A stretch of DNA of 64,000 nt from Halobacteriovoraceae bacterium (GCA_002712005.1 PASP01000020.1:62001-126000); one strand, 5' to 3'. Counted from the stretch's first letter, positions 18,851 to 28,722 are shown. Notes: generated from the sequence alone by a model not told the origin. A program made the numbers and translations.

Positions 18851-20851
18851 TTAAGAAAGTTGTTGAGGATCTATATCTACTTTTACAGATACACTTTGGT
18901 GAAACTTAGAATGGGCTTGAAAAGCTTCCACTGCACCATGCAAACTATTGATATCACTCGTTTTTAATAGGAGATTCCATGTAAATTTATTCGCCCTCTT
19001 CTCTATACTGAGTGGCCTTGGCCCTAATATTTCAAGGTCTCCATATTTTTTATTTTTTACATACTCAAAAAAGTTTTTAGACCATATTGCCGCTTCTGAA
19101 GCCCTTTCTCTAAAGCGGCTACTAAAATAAAGGGCGCACATTCTTGTAAATGGTGGATAAGCAAGAATTCCTCTAACTTCTAATTCTTCCTCATAGAATT
19201 CCTTCCATTCATAATTTTTTACTCTTTCGAATATCTTATTTTCTGGTGATAGTGTTTCTACAAGCACTTGACCTTGCTTATGGGTTCTTCCTGGTCGACC
19301 AGCTACCTGAGTTAACAACTGAAAAACTTTTTCATTACTTCTAAAGTCTGGAAAATTGAGTTGCGAATCGATTCCTAAAACGACAACTAAGTTAACATTT
19401 TCGAAATTGTGCCCCTTTGAAAGCATTTGGGTTCCAACTAGAATATCAATGCTCCCCTCTTTAAAGGACTTAAGTACACTCTTTAGCTCTTCAAAATTTT
19501 TGATATTATCTCTATCAAAGCGGTCTATCTTTTTTTCAGGAATTTCCCTTTGCAGGACATCTTGTAATTTCTCGGTACCAAAACCTTTTTGTAATAACTT
19601 CATATTGCCGCAGCTAGGACAACTATCAGGAAGAGGGACTTTATATTCACAAAAGGGACAGTTTAAACTTTCGCTTCGTTTAAAATACTTCAACGAAACA
19701 GAACAATTTGGACAATCAAAGCCTTCTCCGCAGGAGCGGCATTGAACAAAGCTTGCAAAGCCTAACCTATTTACAAATACCAGTACCTGTTCACCCTCGG
19801 CTACTTTTTCTTTAATTCGTTGTAACCCTTTGTCAGTGAACGGCCAAATATCCTCACTTACTCTTGAGTTTCTATCTCGACCATCTATGATTTCAACTTC
19901 AGGCATAGAAATATTCTTTGGTCTTTGGGCCATTCTTATATAAGAGTCTTTTACCGCTATAGACTGCTGATAACTTTCAATTGTAGGTGTTGCCGATCCA
20001 AGAATAATTGGAATACCTTCACTATGTGCCTTTTTTATGGCTACATCTCTTGCATGGTAGGGACAGCGGTCTTCTTGTTTAAAACTTGTATCGTGTTCTT
20101 CATCAACTATAATCAGGCCTAAATTTTTATAGGGAAGAAATATACTACTTCTTACTCCGACCATTATATAAGGCTCTGAATCATCATTAATGAGATTCCA
20201 TATTTTATATTTTTCTGAATTAGTAACTGAGGAATGATAGGAAAGAATTTTGCCACTTACGTTCTGCTTCAAGACTTTTAAAAACTGAGGCGTCAAGTTT
20301 ATTTCAGGCACTAGAAAGAGTACGTTTCTACCTTTTTTCATTACCTTCTTTATTGTTTCACTATATACCGTGGTTTTACCGGAACCCGTTACTCCATGAA
20401 GTAATGTCTTATGAAACCTATCTAATTTCTTCTCAATTGTTTCAATAGCACTAGCTTGCTCTGAGGTTAGTTCATAGTCTAATGGTTCATTGATTCCCTC
20501 TAGTAATTCAACATTCTGAGGACGCTTCATTGGCTTAGGAAGAACATCAAAGATATGTTGTCCTACTGGATAGTGATAATACTGTGAGACCCACTTTAGA
20601 AATTCTAGAAAACGCTCATCTAATCGAGGCAGTCCTACAAAGAGCTCATCGATTTTTTTAATTTTATCTAAGTCGAGTTCAGCTGCGAGTTTTTTGACGT
20701 CTGTTATTTTATCTAAAACACATCCCTTCTCTTTTCTATTCTTTCCCAAAGGAACAAGAACGAGATCTCCTGCACAGAGATCCAACTCACTTGAGTAAGT
20801 AAGAAGTGATCGATTAAAGGGTGTATTAACAGCTACAAGATAGTAATTCAT
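18851..20851 (-). CDS. priA: Primosomal replication restart helicase PriA
   Basis: A 3'-5' superfamily 2 helicase that reloads the replisome at stalled forks. An N-terminal fork-binding domain (about 1-110) precedes Walker A GVTGSGKTT near residue 151 and the DEEH box near 250. The PriA-specific zinc-binding insertion has eight cysteines (CRSCGEGFDCPNC, then CPFC and CPSCG) around residues 372-415. Motifs V/VI (GTQMLSKGHNF, QVAGRPGR) follow. At 666 aa it is slightly short but complete. Its start overlaps the stop of the upstream exported-protein gene by one base, so galU, that gene and priA form one operon. Confidence 0.96.
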   Translation of the reverse strand: MNYYLVAVNTPFNRSLLTYSSELDLCAGDLVLVPLGKNRKEKGCVLDKITDVKKLAAELDLDKIKKIDELFVGLPRLDERFLEFLKWVSQYYHYPVGQHIFDVLPKPMKRPQNVELLEGINEPLDYELTSEQASAIETIEKKLDRFHKTLLHGVTGSGKTTVYSETIKKVMKKGRNVLFLVPEINLTPQFLKVLKQNVSGKILSYHSSVTNSEKYKIWNLINDDSEPYIMVGVRSSIFLPYKNLGLIIVDEEHDTSFKQEDRCPYHARDVAIKKAHSEGIPIILGSATPTIESYQQSIAVKDSYIRMAQRPKNISMPEVEIIDGRDRNSRVSEDIWPFTDKGLQRIKEKVAEGEQVLVFVNRLGFASFVQCRSCGEGFDCPNCSVSLKYFKRSESLNCPFCEYKVPLPDSCPSCGNMKLLQKGFGTEKLQDVLQREIPEKKIDRFDRDNIKNFEELKSVLKSFKEGSIDILVGTQMLSKGHNFENVNLVVVLGIDSQLNFPDFRSNEKVFQLLTQVAGRPGRTHKQGQVLVETLSPENKIFERVKNYEWKEFYEEELEVRGILAYPPFTRMCALYFSSRFRERASEAAIWSKNFFEYVKNKKYGDLEILGPRPLSIEKRANKFTWNLLLKTSDINSLHGAVEAFQAHSKFHQSVSVKVDIDPQQLS

Positions 20852-21870
20852 TAAAGAAAAAAGAAATCGGTACTTTCTGTTTCTCCATTTGATTTTAGCT
20901 TTTGAATATATTCATTATATCTTTGCCACATTGATTTACTTCCAAGATTAAGCTGTACATGTGAACTCGTTCTCAGAATAAATGTGTGTGATAAAGTATT
21001 CATTTTAATCGTTTTAGGAAGTTCATTATTCCCATTAAAGAGAATATAGTCATCAAGACTAACTGCAAGCTCATCACTTTCTTTTGTGAAATTTAGCTTT
21101 TGTAATCTCTGCGTTTTTCCATCAAATATGGCATCCAAAACATCGAGATCAACTTTCCATAAAAAACTTGCATCTTTCTTTTCCAAACTCACATGCGGAT
21201 CTTTTTGTAAAAATGGTCTTTCTTTAATTTTTTCAACCGTCTTTCTTACTTCTTCATCTTTCGGAGCCATAGGATTATCTAAGCTCTCCTTCAAAGACTC
21301 ATCTTCTTTTATCAATTTAAGATATTTCTTATACTGATTATAGAGATCTCTCTTTTCTGGATCGATTAATTCTTCATTACTCTTATAGTTGGTAGAAACT
21401 TTCTTTAAAAATGCTGAAATCTCTTCACTTCTATTAAGGGCCAAGGAAGAAAGAAGACCTAGCACAAGCCCCTTCCTATTGGTATTTTCGACTACGCCCT
21501 TTTCCAAATTCTTATAGTATTTAACATCGATGATATTATCATCATCCATCTTGCCAGGCTTATAGATTACCCTAACTACTTCTACATCTTCCCTCTCGTT
21601 AACAGAGAATAGATATTTTAAATTTACTTTCTTATTGATTTGCTCTTCAGGCTTCATGACATCAGCCTCTGAAAGAGGCGAGTCTTCAACAGGTTTCTCA
21701 AGTGCTTTTTCATTAAGCTTTTTTTCCGCTTGTAATGTCACCATGACAAGTGTCGCCTGAACATCTGTATTGTTATTATTCCTGAACAAACCTTCTGTTG
21801 TCGGTATTGATGCCCATAACGAACTTGTAGCTAAAAAAGATAAGAAAAGTAGAAGAGTTTTAGTTTTCAT
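20851..21870 (-). CDS. Exported protein of unknown function
   Basis: A 339-aa protein with a clear signal peptide (LLLFLSFLATSSLWA, cleavage near residue 20). The mature part is charged, Lys/Glu-rich and mainly helical. It has a stretch of mixed strand in the C-terminal third (VSLDDYILFNGNNEL... HTFILRTSSHVQLN) and no cysteines or family motif that I recognise. It overlaps the 3' end of galU by 11 bp and the start of priA by 1 bp, so it is the middle gene of a translationally coupled three-gene operon. Periplasmic location is likely; no function is proposed. Confidence 0.7.
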   Translation of the reverse strand: MKTKTLLLFLSFLATSSLWASIPTTEGLFRNNNNTDVQATLVMVTLQAEKKLNEKALEKPVEDSPLSEADVMKPEEQINKKVNLKYLFSVNEREDVEVVRVIYKPGKMDDDNIIDVKYYKNLEKGVVENTNRKGLVLGLLSSLALNRSEEISAFLKKVSTNYKSNEELIDPEKRDLYNQYKKYLKLIKEDESLKESLDNPMAPKDEEVRKTVEKIKERPFLQKDPHVSLEKKDASFLWKVDLDVLDAIFDGKTQRLQKLNFTKESDELAVSLDDYILFNGNNELPKTIKMNTLSHTFILRTSSHVQLNLGSKSMWQRYNEYIQKLKSNGETESTDFFFL

Positions 21871-22744
21871 AAGCAGTAATTTTCTCTTTCATAAGATTGA
21901 TAATATCGGGTCTCATCTCTTCATCCATCAAAGCAAATTCCATGGTTGCATCGAGATATCCTTTAATACTTCCTGTATCAAATCGTGTTCCCTTAAAAAT
22001 GTGCGCGAGAACGTTCATCTCAGACGCCATTAGATTAATTGCATCGGTTAACTGATATTCTCCTCCAACTCCTTTAGGTATACGTTCGAGATAACTGAAA
22101 ATTTCAGGTCCGAGGATATATCTTCCAGGCGTGGCCAATGTCGTTGGTGCCTCTTCAGGCTTAGGCTTCTCCACCATTTTATTCATTTTATAGGTTTCTT
22201 TCTTGCTATCAATGGGTTGACCGTCAACAATTCCATATTTATAGGTCTCACTTCTTTCAACTTCCATTACTCCAATTACCGAAGCGCCCTCGTTTTCTCT
22301 ACTGATCGTTAAAAGCTGTTTTGTTACAGGCTCTTTATTAACCACTAGATCATCGGCCAATATAACGGCAAATGTTTCGTCACCGATAAGATCTTTTGCA
22401 CAGTTTATGGCATGTCCAAGTCCTAATTGTTCCTTCTGACGAACAGTTGTTACTTCAGTCATCTGTCCAATTTCTCTTATCTCAGTGGCCAAATGAGATT
22501 TCCCATTTTTTTCTAAGAACTGTTCCAATTCTAAATTTCTATCAAAATAATCTTCGATCGAAGATTTTCCTGAACTTGTTACAAATATGATTTGTTCAAT
22601 ACCTGACAAAACCGCTTCTTCAACCGCGTAGTGAATCATAGGTTTATTCACAATTGGTATCATTTCTTTAGGAATTTCTTTAGTTGCGGGTAAAAAACGT
22701 GTCCCCTTTCCAGCAACGGGGATGACGGCCTTTCTTATCTTCAT
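21860..22744 (-). CDS. galU: UTP-glucose-1-phosphate uridylyltransferase
   Basis: Makes UDP-glucose for LPS, glycans and glycogen-like polymers. The nucleotidyltransferase signature (AVIPVAGKGTRFLPATKEIPKE split over residues 6-27), the LGHAINCA motif near 130, the DD metal site in FAVILADDL and the KMVEKPKPEEAP motif near 195 are present. The C-terminal substrate region (GGEYQLTDAINLM) is standard. The 294-aa length is typical of bacterial GalU. It diverges from the outer-membrane protein gene at 22783 across only 38 bp and heads the operon with priA. Confidence 0.95.
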   Translation of the reverse strand: MKIRKAVIPVAGKGTRFLPATKEIPKEMIPIVNKPMIHYAVEEAVLSGIEQIIFVTSSGKSSIEDYFDRNLELEQFLEKNGKSHLATEIREIGQMTEVTTVRQKEQLGLGHAINCAKDLIGDETFAVILADDLVVNKEPVTKQLLTISRENEGASVIGVMEVERSETYKYGIVDGQPIDSKKETYKMNKMVEKPKPEEAPTTLATPGRYILGPEIFSYLERIPKGVGGEYQLTDAINLMASEMNVLAHIFKGTRFDTGSIKGYLDATMEFALMDEEMRPDIINLMKEKITAYEN

Positions 22745-22782
22745 TATACTTTAACCTACTGTTCTTTTTTCTTAGAGGTAAT

Positions 22783-23697
22783 ATGCAATTCAAACATAGT
22801 AGATTCTATTTCTTTCTAGCAACAATAGCAATGCTTGCAACTTCTACTGAAGCCGCAAATCAAATACCTCAATTTGAAACAACTCGTATGAAAGGTACAG
22901 CAGGAGCTGGTGTAGCAAGTTTACTTATGGATGAAGCAACCTTTTTAAATCCAGCTTCAATTGCTTTTTACAAGAAAGGAAGTGTCTATTATCAACGCTC
23001 AGGTATAGACAGTACACAAAGACCAAGTAACTCTTCCGCTAATCCAGAAACCCAAGAATTCAGTTCTACGAGTGTCATTCTAAGTGATGCCAAAGGAAGT
23101 ACGGGTGGTTCATTTAGCTATAACGACATTGACTACCAGGGTCAATCAAAGAAAAGATTTGCAGCCGCCTTTGCTCATCCGATCGGCAAGAAAAGTAGCC
23201 TTGGGGTTACAGCATCCTATATCAAAGAATCTGTTTTCAATGATAATGATATTCTTGAAGAGCGTGACTACAAACAATCCACATTTGGAATTCTTCACGT
23301 CGTTGATGAATCTTTAAGTGTTGGATTTACAGTTCACGATCCCTTCCGTGAAAAAGAATCAGAAACTCGTGCAACAACAGGTATCCAATACCTCATGAAA
23401 GATATTTTTACTCTTATGCTTGATGCCGGTGCAGACTATAATAGTAATCTCTCCGATACTGTTGTTTGGAAAGCGGCTACCCAAATCAGACTTTTTTCAG
23501 ACTTCTATGCTCGTTTTGGAACTTTTAATGATAAAGGCCTTAAACAAAAAGGAACTGGAGTTGGACTAGGTTGGATGCAACCTCGCTTGAATATTGAGAT
23601 TGCTATGAAAAATACAGACCTCTTAGAATCTGAGCAACTTCAGCAGACAAGTGAAGAAATAAAAGAAACAAGCTTTAGTCTCTCTTATCGATTTTAA
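22783..23697 (+). CDS. OMPP1/FadL-like outer-membrane protein
   Basis: A 304-aa exported barrel protein. The signal peptide ends near Thr-Glu-Ala-Ala (residue 25). The early segment MKGTAGAGVASLLMDEATFLNPAS is typical of OMPP1/PorV-like barrels, where a Gly-Ala-Gly and 'NPA' motif lie in the N-terminal plug strand. Amphipathic strands follow, and the terminal strand is ETSFSLSYRF with a final Phe. The family is used for hydrophobic-compound transport or as a surface-protein shuttle; which applies here is unknown. It is the first gene of a plus-strand run through def, fmt and rpe, with the next gene 2 bp away. Confidence 0.7.
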   Translation: MQFKHSRFYFFLATIAMLATSTEAANQIPQFETTRMKGTAGAGVASLLMDEATFLNPASIAFYKKGSVYYQRSGIDSTQRPSNSSANPETQEFSSTSVILSDAKGSTGGSFSYNDIDYQGQSKKRFAAAFAHPIGKKSSLGVTASYIKESVFNDNDILEERDYKQSTFGILHVVDESLSVGFTVHDPFREKESETRATTGIQYLMKDIFTLMLDAGADYNSNLSDTVVWKAATQIRLFSDFYARFGTFNDKGLKQKGTGVGLGWMQPRLNIEIAMKNTDLLESEQLQQTSEEIKETSFSLSYRF

Positions 23698-23699
23698 TT

Positions 23700-24404
23700 A
23701 TGGCAAATACTCCTAAAGATGGCGACAAAGCTGATGCTCACCAAATTGAGATAACATCAAAAGCTTATAAAGAACGCTTAAAATTATTAAAGAAAGCTCA
23801 AGAATTTTCTCAATCTGATGAAATCCCAAAAGCAGTTGAGTATTACGGACAATATTTAAATGCCCTTGCGCTATATTACAAAGTCGATGAATCTAAACTT
23901 TCACCAAAACTTTTTGATCCGGAAAAAGATATTGCTGAATTATTCCTCATTAGCCATGCCTATTGGGACCTAGCAAAAGCTTATGACAGAAGCCCTAACC
24001 TCCATCTTGAATCAATCCGCTGCTTAGATCAATTTGTTAACTTCACCATTGGATATAAATATCAATACGCAAATGCTCGAACCATAAAGAGCTTTATTCG
24101 CAAAAGACTGGCCCATAACCCAGCGGCCTTCAAACAAGCTTATGAAAGAATCCAAGTTGAATCAAAAGGATGTTTCATTAGCACTGATCTCTTTGGTTCT
24201 CAACATCCTATTACCCATGAGCTTAGACAATGGAAGTTCTCTATTCAAAATACCAAACTAGGCTTTTTCTTTATAGAGTCTTACTACAATACGCTTTGCC
24301 CCTTTTATTTTAAGCTCTCTAAGTTTTCTCTATTTCGACCTATTCTGAGAACTTTATCTATCTATAGTCTCAAATTATTCATCAGGATTAAGAGGTCTTT
24401 TTAG
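23700..24404 (+). CDS. Protein with C-terminal CFI-box
   Basis: A 234-aa protein without a signal peptide. The N-terminal two thirds are helical and resemble a single TPR-like domain (KKAQEFSQSDEIPKAVEYYG, AYWDLAKAYDRSP). The C-terminal ~60 residues match the 'CFI-box' pattern seen at the ends of many unrelated bacterial proteins: Cys-Phe-Ile-Ser-Thr, a Phe-Gly-Ser, a Leu-Arg-x-(W/F) and a Phe-(I/V)-x-x-Tyr-Tyr, here at about residues 157-200. The CFI-box function is unknown. The last 40 residues are hydrophobic and basic, possibly membrane-contacting. It lies directly between a barrel gene and lptF/G, with no gap. Confidence 0.6.
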   Translation: MANTPKDGDKADAHQIEITSKAYKERLKLLKKAQEFSQSDEIPKAVEYYGQYLNALALYYKVDESKLSPKLFDPEKDIAELFLISHAYWDLAKAYDRSPNLHLESIRCLDQFVNFTIGYKYQYANARTIKSFIRKRLAHNPAAFKQAYERIQVESKGCFISTDLFGSQHPITHELRQWKFSIQNTKLGFFFIESYYNTLCPFYFKLSKFSLFRPILRTLSIYSLKLFIRIKRSF

Positions 24405-25505
24405 ATGCCTACTTTAAGAAGTTTAATCATTAAAGAATGGTTTAAGTTCTTCCTTGGAGCTTTCCTAGGCCTTTTACTTTTGATCACTGTAGCAGAGCTG
24501 ATTACTGGTTTTCTGCGACAAAATGTAACTCCCTTAGAAGTTATCCTTAATCATCTTCTCGAGATCCCAGATAAGTTTAAACTTATCATGCCTGTGAGCT
24601 GTCTAATGGCCTCGCTCTTTTCTATAAATAAACTGAGAAATAGAAATGAGCTTACAGCTATTTTTGCAGCTGGCTATTCTCGTAAGAAGTTCTTCAATGA
24701 TATTGCATCAGCTGCGATTTTTGTTGCTGCCTTTCAATTCAGTGTAAGTGGTTTCATAGAGCCCTATGCTATTTCCAAAAAAGACTTCCTCATCGAAGAT
24801 GGTCAATCTAAATTTAAAAATCTTCGATCTAAAGGGCTTATGGCATCCACTATCGGCTCTGGAAAAATGTGGTTTAAAAGTAATGATTATTTTTTCAGCT
24901 TTTCCACATTTGATGACAAAAAAAATACTCTCTCAGATGTATCGATCTACTTCTTTAAAGATAATAAATTAGCAAAGAAGATTTCTACTCCCCTCATTCA
25001 ATTTATGAATAATATTTGGGTAGCAAAAAAGAGTTCAATGACTACCCTTCTAGATGGTGCTGGATATCCAACATTTAAAGAAGAAGAAAATATCACTATC
25101 CCCATTTTTGAAGACCCCTCTGACTTCAGTGAAATTGAGGCCGATATCACAACGCTGAATTTCTTTGAGCTCTATCACTATATCACTCGCCTAAAAGCGG
25201 GTGGGATAAATGTTGATGAGTACTCTGTAATGCTTTATGAGAAACTTTCAACCTGTTTTGTATGTATCATCTTTGCCCTAGTCGCCTCAATAGGTGTCTT
25301 TAGTCCCAATCGACGCGGCAACTCTTTTGCAAAGAGCATTGGTGGAGTTTTTGCTTTTGTTATTCTCTACTGGTTAATCAATAGTTACTTTATAGAGCTA
25401 GGAAAGAGCTCCAAAATCTCCCCCTTTCTCTCATGCTTCGGGGTCCCCTTGCTTTTCAGTATTTACCTTCTCTACAACTTTTACAAAAATAGATCCTTAA
25501 AATGA
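24405..25505 (+). CDS. LptF/LptG-family lipopolysaccharide export permease
   Basis: A YjgP/YjgQ-family membrane subunit of the LptBFG ABC transporter that extracts LPS from the inner membrane. Three N-terminal transmembrane helices precede a periplasmic beta-jellyroll domain (about residues 120-270) and three C-terminal helices follow. The segment NRNELTAIFAAGYSRKKFF, containing the coupling-helix contact to LptB, is characteristic. The 366-aa length is normal. Whether it is F or G cannot be decided from one copy. It begins at the base after the stop of the CFI-box gene and overlaps the next gene by 4 bp (ATGA). Confidence 0.85.
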   Translation: MPTLRSLIIKEWFKFFLGAFLGLLLLITVAELITGFLRQNVTPLEVILNHLLEIPDKFKLIMPVSCLMASLFSINKLRNRNELTAIFAAGYSRKKFFNDIASAAIFVAAFQFSVSGFIEPYAISKKDFLIEDGQSKFKNLRSKGLMASTIGSGKMWFKSNDYFFSFSTFDDKKNTLSDVSIYFFKDNKLAKKISTPLIQFMNNIWVAKKSSMTTLLDGAGYPTFKEEENITIPIFEDPSDFSEIEADITTLNFFELYHYITRLKAGGINVDEYSVMLYEKLSTCFVCIIFALVASIGVFSPNRRGNSFAKSIGGVFAFVILYWLINSYFIELGKSSKISPFLSCFGVPLLFSIYLLYNFYKNRSLK

Positions 25506-27097
25506 ACTCACAAAAAAACTACCAAACAACAATTAAGATATTTATTTTCTTTATATTTGCCCTATTCTTTTTTGACCTAGGCAATGTAAACGCTCTTAGA
25601 CAAGGTACAGAAGGCTTCTACCTTCTTATCACTCAAGAGATGTACGAAGCCAAAAGTTTTTTAACTCCACTCATTTACGGTAAACCTCACTGGAGTAAAC
25701 CTCCATTACAATTTTGGCTCCCTCAACCTCTCTATTGGTTGTTTCAGGGTAATTATCTCCAAATGGGCCGTCTCTCCATTTTGATCTTTTCCCTTATCGC
25801 TTCTCTTTGGGTTTCATTTTGGTACGAAAGAGAGCTAAAAAGAAATTGGTATGAGTGCTTCTCTTTCTTACTCATACCCATTTATTTCATAAAGTACTCA
25901 CGTATTTTTATGATGGAAATGACCCTGACTTACTTAACAACCTTAGGTTGCCTTTATTTTTATTCTTTCTTACGTAAACAGAAATCTTCTGATTTATTTC
26001 TCTGTTCTTTGTTTGCAGGATTATCTGTACTTATTAAAGGGCCAGTATCCCTGGCGATGATTTTCCCAGGAACCTTTCTCTTCAGTATATTAAGAGAACG
26101 AAAGATTAAGCCCTTTATATTATTTAGTTTGTTCGCCACTTTAATTGGCTCTTCTTGGTTTATAGCTAGCTATCTTGAACATGGTTATGCTTTTATCGAA
26201 TATTTCTTTATTAGAGAAAATCTTGGCAAATTTACAGCTCGTAATTACCCCATTACATCAGTCATTCAAGGTTTAATCATTTTCACACTTCCTATCAATT
26301 TTCTCATCCCATTCATTTGGAAAGGACGAAAAAAACTGAATTTTAATCAAGATATTATTTTCTATCTTGTATTAAACTTTTGTTTTTTCTATTTTCTTTG
26401 GTTCTTACCAAAACAAAAATCCCATCATTATGCTGTTCCTGCGATACCTCTCTTTCTTATCCTCATTAGCTATTTCTTCTTTCAGCTACCGGTGCATATT
26501 AAGAAAGCTGGTCTCAAATTTCTCATTAATATCGAAAGTTTCTTTGTTTCTTTTGGCATGCTTTTAGTCGCCCTACTTTTTTACTTTCGCGAATCTTTAA
26601 ATTTTATGGAAAGTAATCAGTACCTATCAGGTTGTTTTTTTGTTACTGCAATCTTCTTTTATACAAAAAGATTCAAAGACAAAAAGCTTCAACTCTTTCG
26701 TCTAATCCTCCCACTGATTCTCTTTTGGCAATTTATTTTACCTATGGGAATTCTCCCTGTAGTTCCCGATACGGCCTACCAATTTATTCAGTCTCATAAA
26801 GAAAATCGTATTTTTGTCGATTATCGCAAACCCTTCTTTATTGAAGAATCAATTAGCCGAGATATCGAACTTATCAAGAATCACACGATCAAAGAGTCAT
26901 CTATTCAAAAAGGTGATCTCCTCTATACAAGCCTATTTCATTTCAACAACTACAAGAAATCAGGCACTTACAAGGAGCTTCACCGCTGGCGTGTATGGAT
27001 TCGTGGCTCCGACTCTAAAGAGATCTTTGAAGCTATTAAAAATCAAGACCTTAGATCGCTTCAAGAAGAGTATATCTTAGTTGAAAGATTAGACTAA
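25502..27097 (+). CDS. ArnT-like glycosyltransferase (PMT/GT83 superfamily)
   Basis: A 531-aa polytopic membrane protein. The N-terminal loop carries acidic residues after the first transmembrane helix (FDLGNVNALRQGTEGFYLL). The motif KPHWSKPPLQFWLPQP, equivalent to the 'gkp.w.KPPL..wl' of ArnT-like polyprenyl-phosphate glycosyltransferases, lies near residue 60. About ten transmembrane helices follow, then a soluble periplasmic C-terminal ~120 residues. Such enzymes move a sugar from a lipid carrier to lipid A or protein. Coupling to the LPS exporter gene by a 4-bp overlap supports an LPS-modification role, but the sugar is unknown. Confidence 0.8.
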   Translation: MNSQKNYQTTIKIFIFFIFALFFFDLGNVNALRQGTEGFYLLITQEMYEAKSFLTPLIYGKPHWSKPPLQFWLPQPLYWLFQGNYLQMGRLSILIFSLIASLWVSFWYERELKRNWYECFSFLLIPIYFIKYSRIFMMEMTLTYLTTLGCLYFYSFLRKQKSSDLFLCSLFAGLSVLIKGPVSLAMIFPGTFLFSILRERKIKPFILFSLFATLIGSSWFIASYLEHGYAFIEYFFIRENLGKFTARNYPITSVIQGLIIFTLPINFLIPFIWKGRKKLNFNQDIIFYLVLNFCFFYFLWFLPKQKSHHYAVPAIPLFLILISYFFFQLPVHIKKAGLKFLINIESFFVSFGMLLVALLFYFRESLNFMESNQYLSGCFFVTAIFFYTKRFKDKKLQLFRLILPLILFWQFILPMGILPVVPDTAYQFIQSHKENRIFVDYRKPFFIEESISRDIELIKNHTIKESSIQKGDLLYTSLFHFNNYKKSGTYKELHRWRVWIRGSDSKEIFEAIKNQDLRSLQEEYILVERLD

Positions 27098-27125
27098 CGC
27101 ATCTTGTCCATGGTATAAGCCCCCC

Positions 27126-27746
27126 ATGGAAACTACAAATATCAAGACATCAATCGATCTGTATCAAACAGAGTTCAAAGACTACAAACCTCAGGGCAAG
27201 CTGCTGGATATCTACACTTATCCTGCCCCCATTTTGAAAAAAATTGCTAAGCCTGTTACCGAGTTTGACGAAAACTTAAAAACTCTATGCTTGGATATGT
27301 TAACAACCATGTATGCCGCCCCAGGTATTGGTCTAGCGGCACCTCAAATCGGTGAAAGTTTACGTATCTTTGTCATGGATATCGACTATAACCGTGAAAA
27401 GGTTACTCGTGCAGATGGCTCTAGTGACTATGAGCTCACTCAGTTAAATCCTTATATCTTCATTAATCCCATCATCGAAAACAAAGAAGGTGAAATCCTC
27501 TATCAAGAAGGATGCCTATCCGTTCCCGGAATCTATGAAGATGTTAAGCGTGCTGAATCTATTGTAGTAAAATTTCAAGACTGGGAAGGAAACCACCATA
27601 GTATTGAAGCTCACGATCTCTTTAGCGTTTGCATTCAACACGAAAATGACCACCTCGATGGAATTGTTTTTCTAGAACGCTTAAGTATGCTCAAACGAAA
27701 TCTTCTTACTAAAAAGTTTATGAAACAAAAGAAGAAAGGGAAATAA
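27126..27746 (+). CDS. def: Peptide deformylase
   Basis: Removes the N-formyl group from nascent proteins. The three family motifs are intact: GIGLAAPQIG near residue 65, EGCLSVPG near 130 (metal-ligand Cys) and QHENDHLDG near 173 (two His ligands and the catalytic Glu). At 206 aa it is longer than a minimal PDF because of about 20 extra N-terminal residues before the usual start (KLLDIYTYPAPILKKIAKPV) and a short insertion (NREKVTRADGSSDYELT). An internal start is possible but the ATG at 27126 is the first available. It forms a def-fmt pair with a 7-bp gap. Confidence 0.95.
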   Translation: METTNIKTSIDLYQTEFKDYKPQGKLLDIYTYPAPILKKIAKPVTEFDENLKTLCLDMLTTMYAAPGIGLAAPQIGESLRIFVMDIDYNREKVTRADGSSDYELTQLNPYIFINPIIENKEGEILYQEGCLSVPGIYEDVKRAESIVVKFQDWEGNHHSIEAHDLFSVCIQHENDHLDGIVFLERLSMLKRNLLTKKFMKQKKKGK

Positions 27747-27753
27747 GAAGGCC

Positions 27754-28722
27754 ATGACAAAAAAATACAAAGTCGTTTTTTTTGGTACTCCCGATTTCTC
27801 TGTATCTTCTTTAAAAGTTCTCGCTGATCATAACTCTATTGAAATGGTTAATATTATTTCTATGCCAGACCGGCCAGCGGGAAGAGGTAAAAAACTACAG
27901 TCGCCAGCTGTAATTTCATTTGCAAAAGAAAATCAACTTCCCTTTTTTCAAACATCTAATATAAATAAAGAAGTCGAATTCCTCGATTCACTGGAAGCGC
28001 AAGATATAGACTTCTTTGTTGTTATAGCCTTCGCTCAATTCTTAGGAAAACGCTTACTCAATATACCTCGCCTAGGTGCTTTCAATATCCATACTTCTTT
28101 ATTACCAAAATACAGAGGAGCTGCTCCTATCCAGTACGCACTCTTAAATGGTGATGAATATACCGGTGTCTCTATTCAAAAAATGGTAAAAAAAATGGAT
28201 GCAGGGGATATTGTATATGAACACAAGGTACCTATTGATTCAGATGAAACATGTGACCTTCTTTTTAAAAAGCTAGAAAAGGAAGCAGCTCATGGTCTTG
28301 AAACTTTTATAAACAATCTGATTTCTTCCAACGAAGAAATTTCTTACAAGAAACAAGATGAAGAAAACGTTTCTTTTGCACCCACCATTGATAAAAAAGA
28401 TGGATTAATTGATCCTTTCCATTTTTCCTCAGACCAAATCTATAATCGTTTTAGAGCTTATTATCCTTGGCCAGGTACTTTCTTATTTATCAATGAGAAT
28501 ACTCGCCTAAAAATTAAAAAGCTCATTCCTTCCGATAAGGAAATAGCTCCAGGTACTTTCTTAATTGATTCCTCAAATTTATACCTTGGAACAAAGTCTG
28601 GTTCTATTCAACTTTTAGAAGTTCAACTTGATGGCAAAAAAGCTGTTAGTGATAAAGACTTTATTAATACTCTAAAATCTAAACAATCTGATCTCATCCT
28701 TGATAGGAGCCCTTATGCTTAA
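27754..28722 (+). CDS. fmt: Methionyl-tRNA formyltransferase
   Basis: Formylates initiator Met-tRNA using 10-formyl-THF. The FGTPDFSV start, the loop MPDRPAGRGKKLQSPAV, the catalytic SLLPKYRGAAPIQYALLNG motif (Asn/His/Asp site, about residues 108-145) and the C-terminal domain with RAYYPWPGTF are present. The 322-aa length is normal. It follows def by 7 bp and overlaps the rpe start by 8 bp, so the three are translationally coupled. The def-fmt pairing is very common in bacteria. Confidence 0.97.
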   Translation: MTKKYKVVFFGTPDFSVSSLKVLADHNSIEMVNIISMPDRPAGRGKKLQSPAVISFAKENQLPFFQTSNINKEVEFLDSLEAQDIDFFVVIAFAQFLGKRLLNIPRLGAFNIHTSLLPKYRGAAPIQYALLNGDEYTGVSIQKMVKKMDAGDIVYEHKVPIDSDETCDLLFKKLEKEAAHGLETFINNLISSNEEISYKKQDEENVSFAPTIDKKDGLIDPFHFSSDQIYNRFRAYYPWPGTFLFINENTRLKIKKLIPSDKEIAPGTFLIDSSNLYLGTKSGSIQLLEVQLDGKKAVSDKDFINTLKSKQSDLILDRSPYA

